Source: CAZZBK01 sp964652155
GTDB lineage: Bacteria > Planctomycetota > Planctomycetia > Pirellulales > PNKZ01
DNA length: 64,000 nt
Direction: 5' to 3'
Assembly: GCA_964652155.1 (NCBI GenBank)
Contig: CAZZBK010000014.1
Coordinates: 3,319-67,318 of the forward strand
The translations under genes and the position numbers were made by a program. How positions within the stretch are numbered: position 1 is the stretch's first letter; each line of letters opens with the position of its first letter. Of the stretch, positions 32,576-42,246 are shown one piece after another. The notes beneath the pieces are model-generated. The model was not told the origin of the DNA and made no database searches. It saw only the letters and a list, made by a program, of their open reading frames with translations.

Positions 32576-34996
32576 ATGAGGATACAGACGCTAGGGCAAC
32601 TCATCGTTCTGGTGGCATCGCTTGGGGTGATAGGCTGCTCGCCCGCGGCGAAGCCTACGAATTCAACTCCGGCGAGCACGCGCGCGACCGGGAGTGAAGT
32701 TGCCCTTGCTGGCAACGCATCGGCCAGTGCCGGAGCCAACGTGCTGCCTCGCGCTGAAGCCCCCTTCAAAGGCAAGACCGCGCCGCGGCCTCAAGACTCG
32801 ATCAAAGATTTCCCTCAAACCGTTCAAGCGCCCAAGGGTGCCCCCAACGTGTTGCTCATCATGACCGACGACGTTGGCTTTGGCGCCAGCAGCACCTTCG
32901 GTGGACCGATTGCCACGCCCACCTTCGATCGGCTCGCGGCGCGCGGTCTCAAGTTCAATCACTTTCACACCACTGCCTTGTGCAGCCCCACGCGGGCCGC
33001 GCTGCTCACCGGCCGCAATCATCACAGCTGCTCGACCGGCACGATCATGGAAACCGGCACCGGCTACCCGGGCTACAACACGCTGATGTCCAAGAGTTGC
33101 GGCTCGGTGGCCGAGATCCTCAAGCAAAACGGCTACAACACATCCTGGTTTGGTAAGAACCACAACATCCCCGACTGGCAAAGCAGTCCAGCCGGGCCCT
33201 TCGACCTGTGGCCCACTGGTTTGGGATTCGAGTACTTCTACGGATTCATCGGTGGCGACGCGAATCAATGGGCGCCAGCGATCTTCGAGGGGACGCGGGC
33301 CGTCGAACCCCCGCAGGGCGATGCGAATTACCATTTCGATCAAGACTTAGCCGACCACGCGATCGATTGGATTCGCACGCAGCACGCGGTGGCCCCGAGC
33401 AAACCATTCTTCTGTTACTACACGCCCGGCACGGCTCATGCACCGCACCATGCACCTAAGGATTGGATCGCGAAATTCAAGGGTCAGTTCGACCAGGGCT
33501 GGGACCACGTGCGCGAGGAAACGCTGGCCCGACAAAAAAAACTGGGCGTCGTACCCGAGGCTACTCGCCTCACGCCGCGCCCCGAGGGGATCCCCGCGTG
33601 GGACAGCCTCAACGCCGATCAAAAGAAAGTTTTTGCTCGGATGATGGAAGTGTACGCCGGGGCGCTGTCGCATTGCGATCATCAGATCGGACGGATGATC
33701 GAGGCGGTCGAAGCGTCGGGCGAACTCGATAACACGATCGTTATGTTTATTCAAGGCGACAATGGCGCGAGCGCCGAAGGGACCGCCCAAGGGGTGATGA
33801 ACGAACTCGCGCTCTTTAATGGCGTTCGCGAAGACTTTGCCGAGATTGTCACCAAAATCGACGAGTTGGGAGGCCCTTTACACTACAACCACTATCCGAT
33901 CGGTTGGGCCCACGCGATGTGCACGCCGTTCCAATGGACCAAGCAGATCGCGTCGCATTTTGGCGGCACCCGTAACGGACTCGTCATATCGTGGCCCAAG
34001 CACATCCAGGATCCGGGTGGCCTGCGAACGCAATTCACGCACGTGACCGATATCATGCCGACGATTCTCGAGGCCACGCAGGTCGAGGCTCCCGCGGCCA
34101 TCAATGGCGTTCAACAAAAAGAGATTGCCGGGGTCAGCCTGCTGTATGCGCTCCGCGACGCAACCGCGCCCACGCGGCACAAGACCCAATACTTTGAAAT
34201 GTTTGCGAATCGAGCGATCTACCATGACGGCTGGGTCGCGGCGACCACGCCGGTCGATCCCCCGTGGAGTTTGTTTCCGGCCAAGATCGACCCGATCAAC
34301 GATTTTAAGTGGGAGTTGTATCACGTCACCGACGATTTCAGCGAAGCGAACAATCTGGCCGAACAAGAACCCGCCAAGCTGAAGGAATTGCAAGACCTGT
34401 TTTATGCCCAGGCCAAGCAGTTCGATGTCTTTCCGCTGGACAACAGCAAGGCGGATCGCATCGACGTGTCGAATCGGCCCAGCCTGACCACGGGCCGCAC
34501 CGAATTCACCTACTACCCCGGCATGAAGCGGATACCCGAGGGGGCCGCGCCCGACACCAAGAACAAGTCTTGGTCGCTCGCCGCCGACATTGATATTCCC
34601 GAGAGTGGTGCCGAAGGCGTGATCGCCACCCAGGGAGGTCGCTTTGCCGGCTGGGGGCTTTATCTCCTGCAGGGCACGCCCGTGTTTCACTACAACCTGG
34701 CGGATGTGACTCGCAGCACGCTCAAAGCTCCGCAGAAGCTTGCCCCAGGCAAGCACTCGCTGCTCGTGAAGCTCGCTTACGACGGCGGCGGAGCAGGCAA
34801 AGGAGCTTCCGTCACCCTGCATATCGACGGCCAGCAAGTGGCCGAAACCAAGCTCGATCGCACGATCGGCTACCGGATTGCCCTCGACGAGACCTTCGAC
34901 ATTGGCGAAGACACGGGAACGCCCATCAGCGAAGACTACCAAGTACCGTTCAAGTGTACGGGCAAGCTCGCCACCGTAAAGATTCGCCTCGAATAA
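32576..34996 (+). CDS. Lipoprotein arylsulfatase (large AtsA-type)
   Basis: 806 aa from ATG 32576 behind a GAGGAG site. The signal ends in the lipobox LGVIGC, so the enzyme is probably membrane-anchored. After an Ala/Ser/Pro-rich linker comes the sulfatase domain: NVLLIMTDDVGFGASSTF (metal site), TTALCSPTRAALLTGR with the Cys that becomes formylglycine, SWFGKNHNIP, and FIQGDNGASAEG. Residues about 660-800 form a C-terminal beta-sandwich (WSLAADIDIP, GWGLYLLQGTPVFHYNL, SVTLHIDGQQV). This is the arrangement of large AtsA-like arylsulfatases in planctomycetes. Confidence 0.94.
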   Translation: MRIQTLGQLIVLVASLGVIGCSPAAKPTNSTPASTRATGSEVALAGNASASAGANVLPRAEAPFKGKTAPRPQDSIKDFPQTVQAPKGAPNVLLIMTDDVGFGASSTFGGPIATPTFDRLAARGLKFNHFHTTALCSPTRAALLTGRNHHSCSTGTIMETGTGYPGYNTLMSKSCGSVAEILKQNGYNTSWFGKNHNIPDWQSSPAGPFDLWPTGLGFEYFYGFIGGDANQWAPAIFEGTRAVEPPQGDANYHFDQDLADHAIDWIRTQHAVAPSKPFFCYYTPGTAHAPHHAPKDWIAKFKGQFDQGWDHVREETLARQKKLGVVPEATRLTPRPEGIPAWDSLNADQKKVFARMMEVYAGALSHCDHQIGRMIEAVEASGELDNTIVMFIQGDNGASAEGTAQGVMNELALFNGVREDFAEIVTKIDELGGPLHYNHYPIGWAHAMCTPFQWTKQIASHFGGTRNGLVISWPKHIQDPGGLRTQFTHVTDIMPTILEATQVEAPAAINGVQQKEIAGVSLLYALRDATAPTRHKTQYFEMFANRAIYHDGWVAATTPVDPPWSLFPAKIDPINDFKWELYHVTDDFSEANNLAEQEPAKLKELQDLFYAQAKQFDVFPLDNSKADRIDVSNRPSLTTGRTEFTYYPGMKRIPEGAAPDTKNKSWSLAADIDIPESGAEGVIATQGGRFAGWGLYLLQGTPVFHYNLADVTRSTLKAPQKLAPGKHSLLVKLAYDGGGAGKGASVTLHIDGQQVAETKLDRTIGYRIALDETFDIGEDTGTPISEDYQVPFKCTGKLATVKIRLE

Positions 34997-35040
34997 CGCG
35001 GCTCGTCCAATTACGCATCCTCTACTCAAACTGGGCGCGG

Positions 35041-35046
35041 TATAAT
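35041..35046 (+). promoter_or_regulatory. Candidate -10 box of the Lon-domain gene
   Basis: A perfect TATAAT at 35041-35046, 44 bases before the ATG at 35091. No convincing -35 was found at the correct distance, so it is proposed on the -10 alone. Confidence 0.4.
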
Positions 35047-35090
35047 GGGGCCGATCGGTCGGATACCTTAGCTCTGGATGCAGTCTTGGC

Positions 35091-35798
35091 ATGGCCTCGC
35101 TCGAAGAACTCTATCGATTGCCCGACGACTTTCGCGGTACCGTGCGATTGTTTCCGTTGCCAAACATGGTGCTGTTTCCGCATGTTTTGCAGCCGTTGCA
35201 TATTTTCGAGCCCCGCTATCGTGAGTTGATGGCCGAGGCGGTGGCGACCGACATGCTCATCGGGCTGGTGCTGCTGTCGCCTGGCTGGGAGAACGACTAC
35301 GAGGGGCGACCGACGCTAGAGCCGATCGGCTGTCTGGCCAAGGTGGCCACCTATAATCGACTCGAGGACGGCCGCTACAATCTGCTGGTGGCCGGCCTGC
35401 GCAGGATGCGCATCAAACGCGAGCTATTGCCCACCAAGATGTTCCGCGAGGCGGAGATCGAGTTGATTGACGACGTATATTCGCCGCTCGAGTCGGTGAA
35501 TCGGCCCAACCTGTATCGGCGGCTGCTCGACGGTTTTCGCGATTTTCTGCCGCGTGTCAGCGAGTTGGAAGAGCAGATCGAGCAATTGCTTTCGGCCGAC
35601 GTCCCGCTGGGCACGCTGACCGACATCGTCGCCTACACGCTCGACTTGCCCACCGAAGCCAAGCAGCAGTTGCTCGCCGACACGTGCGTCGAGACACGCG
35701 CCGCGCGGCTGATCGGTTATCTCGAATCGCAAGCCGTCTCGAAGGTGGCACAGCGCTCGCGCAATGGTCGCTTCCCACCAGATTTTAGCCAAAATTAA
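35091..35798 (+). CDS. Lon protease N-terminal (substrate-binding) domain protein
   Basis: 235 aa, consisting of the LON N-domain without an ATPase or protease domain: VRLFPLPNMVLFPHVLQPLHIFEPRYRELMAEAVATDMLIGLVLL, then IGCLAKVATYNRLEDGRYNLLVAGLRRMRI, and a helical half with VSELEEQIEQLLSADVPLGTLTDIVAY. Such stand-alone proteins are widespread; their role may be as adaptors or substrate-binding factors, but this is unproven. Followed by folE on the same strand. Confidence 0.92.
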   Translation: MASLEELYRLPDDFRGTVRLFPLPNMVLFPHVLQPLHIFEPRYRELMAEAVATDMLIGLVLLSPGWENDYEGRPTLEPIGCLAKVATYNRLEDGRYNLLVAGLRRMRIKRELLPTKMFREAEIELIDDVYSPLESVNRPNLYRRLLDGFRDFLPRVSELEEQIEQLLSADVPLGTLTDIVAYTLDLPTEAKQQLLADTCVETRAARLIGYLESQAVSKVAQRSRNGRFPPDFSQN

Positions 35799-35860
35799 TT
35801 CAACCCGTGGCTCACAGGCCTCACGCGAGCACCTTGCCCGCCTTCGACCGGCTATCTAAG

Positions 35861-35882
35861 ATCAGTTTTTGCTCAAACTGAT
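35861..35882. repeat. Perfect 8-bp stem-loop in the folE leader
   Basis: ATCAGTTT (35861-35868), loop TTGCTC, AAACTGAT (35875-35882), ending 22 bases before the proposed folE start. Position fits an operator or a leader hairpin; no T-run follows, so it is not a plain terminator. Confidence 0.5.
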
Positions 35883-35904
35883 GATTATCCCGCACGGAGC
35901 GGTC

Positions 35905-36549
35905 ATGGCTGATCAGAAACCATCCACCGGTAGCCTGTCTGGTGAACTGGACGAGCCCCACGAAGGAAAAATCCCCGCCACGGCGGTCGATCACCCACGG
36001 ATCGAGCGTGCGGTGCGCGAAATCCTGGCCGCCGTGGGCGAAGACCCCGACCGCGAAGGGTTGCTCGAGACACCGGCCCGCGTGGCCCGCATGTACGCCG
36101 AGTTGTTCTCCGGTCTGCGGGACGATCCACGCTTGCACCTGAAAAAATTCTTCACCGAAAAATACGACGAGGTCGTGCTCGTCCGCGATATCAGTTTTAA
36201 CAGCGTCTGCGAGCACCATCTGCTGCCCTTCATGGGGCATGCCCACATCGGCTACCTGCCCAATGGGCGCGTGATCGGGCTGAGCAAGCTAGCCCGGGTG
36301 GTCGAGAGCGTCGCGCGTCGCCCGCAGGTTCAGGAACGAATGACCGAAACGATCGCCGATCTGCTGGTCTCGGAACTCGACGCCAAGGGAGTGGCCGTGG
36401 TGATCGAAGCGACCCATACGTGCATGACCATTCGCGGCGTGCGCAAGCCGGGGAGCTTGTGTCTCACGTCGGCGATGCGCGGCATTTTCCGCTCGCATGT
36501 CTCCAGTCGGGCCGAGGTGATGACGCTGATCTACGGCAACCGGACTTAA
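35905..36549 (+). CDS. folE: GTP cyclohydrolase I (FolE)
   Basis: 214 aa. First step of tetrahydrofolate synthesis, GTP to dihydroneopterin triphosphate. Zinc ligands and active site are intact: SFNSVCEHHLLPFMGHAHIGYLPNG (Cys and His), then LSKLARVVESVARRPQVQERMTETIADLL, and VVIEATHTCMTIRGVRK (second Cys). The ATG at 35905 follows a GGAGC site; in-frame starts at 35869 (TTG) and 35881 (ATG) lie inside the leader hairpin and are less likely. FolK is encoded about 6 kb away, so this genome splits the folate genes. Confidence 0.96.
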   Translation: MADQKPSTGSLSGELDEPHEGKIPATAVDHPRIERAVREILAAVGEDPDREGLLETPARVARMYAELFSGLRDDPRLHLKKFFTEKYDEVVLVRDISFNSVCEHHLLPFMGHAHIGYLPNGRVIGLSKLARVVESVARRPQVQERMTETIADLLVSELDAKGVAVVIEATHTCMTIRGVRKPGSLCLTSAMRGIFRSHVSSRAEVMTLIYGNRT

Positions 36550-36579
36550 CACGCCCAGCCTTGGCGAGTGTCGACCTTC

Positions 36580-37305
36580 ATGCAATTGCTCGTGCAGTTT
36601 TTGTTGCGGCTCTCGTTTGGCCTGTGCGCGGCAATGGCCGTCACGCCGCCGCGACTCGTAACGAGCGGCTATTACCGCAATAACTCGTATGTCGTGCTCG
36701 GGCTCAGTGTGCTGGCCTCGCTGATGGCCCACGGCACACCACATTTTTGGCCCGCGATTGCCGTGGCCGTGCTCAGCTACGCCGGGGCCGTGTGCTGGCT
36801 CTACGAAATGCCGAAACAAGGGGTGATTTTGCTCGCGCTCACGGCTCTGGTGGCGCTCGTCGGCTGCTGGGGCGATTTCTCCAGCATGAATGGGCTCACG
36901 CCGTTCGAGTCGGCGTCGTCGGGATTGGTGCTCGGCACAACGATGGCCGCAATGCTCCTGGGGCACTGGTACCTCAACTCGCCCGGGATGAAAATTGCGC
37001 CGCTGCAACGGCTCGTGCGGCTCATGCTCGTGGCGATTGTGATTCGCGGCGTGCTCAGTGCGTTAGGGTTGGTTGTACACTGGAACGTGATGGGGGCCCC
37101 GTCATCGACGCAGTTGTCGCTGCTCGCCCTGCGTTGGCTCGCGGGCATCGTGGGGGCTGCGGCCGCCGCGATCTTCAGCCTGAAAACGCTGGAAATACCG
37201 AATACACAAAGCGCCACCGGCATCCTCTACGTCGGCGTGATCGGCACTTTCCTCGGAGAAATGACCGCCGCGCTACTGTCAGCCGAATTATTCTGTCCGG
37301 TATGA
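36580..37305 (+). CDS. Multi-pass membrane protein, unrecognised
   Basis: 241 aa (a GTG at 36568 adds four residues). About seven hydrophobic helices are visible, for example LLVQFLLRLSFGLCAAMAV, VVLGLSVLASLMA, GVILLALTALVALVG, LVLGTTMAAMLLG, LMLVAIVIRGVLSALGLVV and GILYVGVIGTFLGEMTAALL. A RxV/YRNNSY segment at residues 29-40 is reminiscent of bacterial membrane proteins of unknown function in planctomycetes. No enzymatic motif was recognised. It follows folE by 30 bases and may share its transcript. Confidence 0.75.
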   Translation: MQLLVQFLLRLSFGLCAAMAVTPPRLVTSGYYRNNSYVVLGLSVLASLMAHGTPHFWPAIAVAVLSYAGAVCWLYEMPKQGVILLALTALVALVGCWGDFSSMNGLTPFESASSGLVLGTTMAAMLLGHWYLNSPGMKIAPLQRLVRLMLVAIVIRGVLSALGLVVHWNVMGAPSSTQLSLLALRWLAGIVGAAAAAIFSLKTLEIPNTQSATGILYVGVIGTFLGEMTAALLSAELFCPV

Positions 37306-37428
37306 TAGAGTGATGTCTGGAATGGAGCATCGATCGAGTGTGCGCCACTTTTTCATAGCCGGTCCCGCTGAGACCGGTTGTGCAGGGCTACCCCCCTCGA
37401 CCGGTCATTGCTGGAGGACGAGTAACTC

Positions 37429-37905
37429 ATGAACGTCACCTTTTGTTGCCCACAGTGCTCGCAAAGCGTGCGGACCGATTTCGCGGCTGGGGCTGCCGCG
37501 ATTCACTGTCCGGCCTGCGGGATCAAGCTACCCGTCAAGGACGGCCACCTGCACGGGGACCAAGTCCAACATTGTTTGATTTGCCCCAGCGAAGAACTGT
37601 TCACCCGCAAAGATTTTTCGCAGCGTTTGGGCGTCACGATCGTCCTCATCGGGTTTGCGATCAGCACCTGGGCTTGGTTTAACTACTATATCTATGTCTC
37701 GTACGGCGTGCTGTTCGTTACGGCGCTGGTCGACATCGTGCTGTATCTGACGATGGGAGAGTGCCTGAACTGCTACCGCTGTCACGCTGTTTATCGGGGC
37801 ACCGACATCGCGCCGCATAAAGTCTTTGATTTGGCCACGCACGAACGCTACCGGCAACTCAATGCTCGGCTGACACCGTCTCAAGGCACGTCGCACTCAC
37901 GTTGA
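37429..37905 (+). CDS. Zinc-ribbon protein with two membrane segments
   Basis: 158 aa. N-terminus: two CxxC pairs, CCPQCSQSV and CPACGIKL, forming a zinc ribbon; a third HCLIC follows. Then two hydrophobic helices (residues about 70-90 and 92-110) and a second CxxC pair (CLNCYRC) in the tail. Presumed membrane-associated; the role is unknown. A 16-base gap separates it from the oxidoreductase gene, same strand. Confidence 0.75.
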   Translation: MNVTFCCPQCSQSVRTDFAAGAAAIHCPACGIKLPVKDGHLHGDQVQHCLICPSEELFTRKDFSQRLGVTIVLIGFAISTWAWFNYYIYVSYGVLFVTALVDIVLYLTMGECLNCYRCHAVYRGTDIAPHKVFDLATHERYRQLNARLTPSQGTSHSR

Positions 37906-37921
37906 AAGAGGAACACGCCGC

Positions 37922-40906
37922 GTGGCGGACCCCGATCGTCAACATATCGCCGAAGACCTCAGCGGGCTGGTGCGCGGCGACGTGTTCGCCGATGACGTGC
38001 ATGTGCAGATGTACGCCAGCGACGCAAGCAATTATCAGATTGTCCCCCTGTGCGTCGTACGGCCCGTGTCGACCGACGACGTGGCCGCCGTGGTTAAATA
38101 CGCCGCCGAGCACCGAATCAGCGTGCATGCGCGCGGTGCGGGGACCGGTCTTGCCGGCGAGTCGCTCGGCTCCGGCATCGTCATCGACTTCGCCTGTCAC
38201 ATGCGCCGCGTGCTGCGAACCGATTACGATCAGATCACCGTGCAACCGGGCCTCGTGCATGAACGGCTCAATGCGTTTCTTCGCAAGAGCGGCCGCCAGT
38301 TTGGGCCTGACCCCGCCACAAGTCACGTCACGACCATGGGCAGCGTCGTGTCGGTCGACGGCTCCGGCAGCCGATTTCTCGTGCACGGCTCGACACGTCG
38401 GCATGTGCAGCGATTGAGCGTCGTGCTCGCCGATGGCACGGTGCTCGACGTCGGGCGCGAGCCGCTCGTCGACGGCGTGAGCCGCGACCCAATCGATCGC
38501 AAACGCGAGTTAATCAATCAACTCGTCGACGTGCTGCGCCGCGATGCTGATTTGATTCGCAAACATCAACCCAAGAGCCTCGTCAATCGCTCGGGCTATC
38601 ACCTGCTTGACGTGCTAGGCCCGACCTGTCTTGACCTCCCGCGGTTGCTCACCGGTTCGGAAGGGACCTTGGCGCTGTTCACCGAGATCACGCTCGCCAC
38701 GCAGCCCTTGCCGCGTCACTCCTCGGCTGCGCTGCTGTTCTTTGAGAGTCTCGACAAGGCAGCGCGTGCCGTCAGCGAAATACAGGCGTTTCGACCCAGC
38801 GCCTGCGACTTGATGGATCGCCGACACCTGAGCTTGGCGCGCGAAAAAGAGCCTCGCTACGACGGTGTCCTGCCTGAAACCGCCGAGGCGTTGTTGTTTG
38901 TCGAGGTCGAAGGGAACGATGTTTCCGAAGTCCGAGACCGCATGCGTCAACTCGTCGAGCGCGTCCGGCATCGCCGTCGGCTGGCGTTTGACTCCCGCAT
39001 CGCGACCGGAGACGAGGAGCTACGCTTCTTCTGGCTGCTCGCGCGCAAAACGACCCCCACGCTGCTGCGGCTCAAGGGCTCAACGCGGGCCTTGCCGTTT
39101 GTCGAGGACTTTGCGATCCCGCCCGACGCTCTGAGCAAAACGCTCGTCGAGTTGCAGAACATTCTTAAGCGACATCAAGTCACCGCGACGCTGTTTGCCC
39201 ATGCCGGACACGGACAATTGCACCTGCGGCCGTTCCTCGACCTGAGCGATCCTGGTCACATCCGAACCATGGAGGCCCTGGCCGAGGACATCTACACGGC
39301 GGTGTGGAACGTTGGCGGCACGATCAGCGGCGAGCATGCCGACGGGCTGAGCCGGTCGTCGTTCGTGGAACGACAGTACGGCGATCTGTACCGCACGTTT
39401 CGCGACGTAAAACGGATCTTCGACCCCCACAACATTTTTAATCCCGGCAAGGTCATCACCGACCAGAGCGATTTGCTGACGCTGAATTTGCGTCCCCGCT
39501 GGGGAACTGATCTGGCGGCCAACGCCGCGGGCATCACGAGCGACGAACCCGCTGCGGTCGCCAAGCCGCACGTTGTGCCGTTGCAACTCAACTGGCGCGA
39601 CGCGGAACTCGAGCAAGCCGCGCGGGCTTGCAATGGCTGCGGCGCGTGCCGCTCGCAAAGCAGCGAGGTGCGGATGTGTCCGATCTTTCGTTTTCTGCCC
39701 GCCGAAGAGGCGTCGCCGCGCGCCAAGGCTAATCTCATGCGCAGCGTGTTGAGCGGGCAAATCTCGCCGGACACGATCCAGTCGCAAGCGTTCAAAGAGG
39801 TCGCCGATCTGTGCGTGAATTGCAAGATGTGTCGGCTCGAGTGTCCGGCCGGTGTCGACATTCCCAAGATGATGATCGAGGCCAAGGCGGCTTACGTCGC
39901 CCATGATGGCTTGCGCTTCGGCGACTGGGTCCTCACGCGGCTCGACTTGTTCAGCAGCCTCGGCAATTACTTTAGCCCCCTCGCCAATTGGGCGATCTCC
40001 AATCGCCAGATGCGTTGGTTTCTGGAGAAGACCTTGGGCCTGGCACAAGGACGCAAGTTGCCACGGTTTGCCCCACGCAGCTTTATTCGCTGGGCTCATC
40101 GCCGCCGGCTCACGCGCCCCCCGCGTCGCAGCGGCCGTAAGGTGCTCTGCTTCGTCGACACGTTCGCCAACTATCACGACCCCGCCTTGGCCGAGGCCTT
40201 GGTACGCATCTTGGAACACAACGGCGTGCCGGTCTATGTCCCTCCCGGGCAAACGCAATCCGGCATGGCGATGGTGTCGATCGGCGCGGTCGAACGGGCC
40301 AAGCGCGTCGCGCGTTATAATGTCAGCCTGCTTGCCGAGTCGGTCCGACAAGGGTTTACGATCGTCACCACCGAGCCCTCGGCCGCCGTGTGCCTGAAGC
40401 AGGAATATCCGGCTATGCTCGACGACGACGACACCCGACTCGTGGCCGACAACACGGTAGAGGCCTGCACCTATCTGTGGAACATGCACCAAGAAGGGCA
40501 GCTTCAGCTCGACCTGAAGCCATTGCGGCACACGCTCGCCTATCACGCCCCGTGCCATATGATCGCGCTCGGCGCCGATCTGCCCGGTGCCAACCTGCTG
40601 CGGCTCATCCCAGGGCTAATCGTGCAGCACATCGAACGTGGCTGCTCCGGCATGGCCGGCCTGTACGGACTCAAACGCCAGAACTACCGCAACAGCCTGC
40701 GGGCGGGTTGGCCACTGATCTCGCAATTGCGCGACGGGCAACATCATGCCGGAACGACCGAGTGCAGCAGTTGTCGCATTCAGATGGAGCAGAGCACGAC
40801 CAAGCCCACGGTCCATCCGCTGAAAATTCTGGCCCTGGCGTATGGCCTGATGCCCGAGGTGGCCGCAATGCTCTCGGAGCGGGGCAAGGAGCGTTCGATC
40901 ACATGA
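37922..40906 (+). CDS. FAD-binding and Fe-S (GlcD/Dld-GlpC-like) oxidoreductase
   Basis: 994 aa from GTG 37922. Three modules in order: an FAD_binding_4 domain (RGAGTGLAGESLGSGIVIDF, GSVVSVDGSGSRFLVHG), an FAD-oxidase C-terminal domain (LFAHAGHGQLHLRPFLDL, GGTISGEHADGLSRS), then two 4Fe-4S motifs (CNGCGACRSQSSEVRMCP and CVNCKMCRLECP) and a C-terminal CCG-type heterodisulfide reductase part (YHAPCHMIALG, ECSSCRIQME). This single-chain arrangement is used for D-lactate, glycolate or D-2-hydroxyglutarate oxidation into the respiratory chain. Substrate is not determinable from motifs. Its stop overlaps the moaD-like start (ATGA). Confidence 0.9.
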   Translation: MADPDRQHIAEDLSGLVRGDVFADDVHVQMYASDASNYQIVPLCVVRPVSTDDVAAVVKYAAEHRISVHARGAGTGLAGESLGSGIVIDFACHMRRVLRTDYDQITVQPGLVHERLNAFLRKSGRQFGPDPATSHVTTMGSVVSVDGSGSRFLVHGSTRRHVQRLSVVLADGTVLDVGREPLVDGVSRDPIDRKRELINQLVDVLRRDADLIRKHQPKSLVNRSGYHLLDVLGPTCLDLPRLLTGSEGTLALFTEITLATQPLPRHSSAALLFFESLDKAARAVSEIQAFRPSACDLMDRRHLSLAREKEPRYDGVLPETAEALLFVEVEGNDVSEVRDRMRQLVERVRHRRRLAFDSRIATGDEELRFFWLLARKTTPTLLRLKGSTRALPFVEDFAIPPDALSKTLVELQNILKRHQVTATLFAHAGHGQLHLRPFLDLSDPGHIRTMEALAEDIYTAVWNVGGTISGEHADGLSRSSFVERQYGDLYRTFRDVKRIFDPHNIFNPGKVITDQSDLLTLNLRPRWGTDLAANAAGITSDEPAAVAKPHVVPLQLNWRDAELEQAARACNGCGACRSQSSEVRMCPIFRFLPAEEASPRAKANLMRSVLSGQISPDTIQSQAFKEVADLCVNCKMCRLECPAGVDIPKMMIEAKAAYVAHDGLRFGDWVLTRLDLFSSLGNYFSPLANWAISNRQMRWFLEKTLGLAQGRKLPRFAPRSFIRWAHRRRLTRPPRRSGRKVLCFVDTFANYHDPALAEALVRILEHNGVPVYVPPGQTQSGMAMVSIGAVERAKRVARYNVSLLAESVRQGFTIVTTEPSAAVCLKQEYPAMLDDDDTRLVADNTVEACTYLWNMHQEGQLQLDLKPLRHTLAYHAPCHMIALGADLPGANLLRLIPGLIVQHIERGCSGMAGLYGLKRQNYRNSLRAGWPLISQLRDGQHHAGTTECSSCRIQMEQSTTKPTVHPLKILALAYGLMPEVAAMLSERGKERSIT

Positions 40907-41157
40907 GCGAGCGGACGGTCGTGGTGCAAATGTTCGCCGTGGCCCGCGATCTAGCCGGCACTGGCGCGGTGACACTGTCGTTACCGCTGAGCGCGACGGT
41001 GGGCGACTTGCGTCGCGCGCTTCTCGACAAGCACCCCGCGTTACAAAAGCTGGGCGGGGCCCTCCGACTGGCCGTGAACGCCGACTACGCGCAGGATGGC
41101 GACCCGTTGGGTGACGCCATCGACGTTGCCTGCATTCCGCCCGTCAGCGGCGGTTAG
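40903..41157 (+). CDS. MoaD/ThiS-family sulfur-carrier protein
   Basis: 84 aa, ubiquitin-like fold, ending in the Gly-Gly tail (IPPVSGG) that is adenylated and thiocarboxylated. Start VVVQMFAVARDLAGT and SLPLSATVGDLRRALLDKHPAL are as in MoaD. Its ATG overlaps the stop of the FAD/Fe-S gene by four bases, implying coupled translation. No MoaE or MoeB is nearby; cysK follows 102 bases later, so it may be a molybdopterin synthase subunit or a carrier feeding another sulfur transfer. Confidence 0.9.
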   Translation: MSERTVVVQMFAVARDLAGTGAVTLSLPLSATVGDLRRALLDKHPALQKLGGALRLAVNADYAQDGDPLGDAIDVACIPPVSGG

Positions 41158-41259
41158 GGCGAATTCATCTTTTCAGACTCGTCGACTCACGATAGATTTT
41201 TGCCTAGCGAAACGGATAGATTGCCCCTGCGCTCACGAGTTATTCCAAGGAACCATGCC

Positions 41260-42213
<954 letters not shown>

Positions 42214-42246
42214 CCAGCCGTGGCTTACCTCTCGCCAAGTCGTCGT

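Noticed and set aside
33878..35092. 404-residue minus-strand ORF
   Set aside because: Antisense to the arylsulfatase C-terminal half.
39080..40558. 492-residue minus-strand ORF
   Set aside because: Antisense to the FAD/Fe-S oxidoreductase; no protein-like motifs.
40390..40902. Upstream extension of the MoaD-like frame
   Set aside because: Lies inside the FAD/Fe-S gene and has no MoaD-like residues; ATG 40903 overlaps the previous stop by ATGA.
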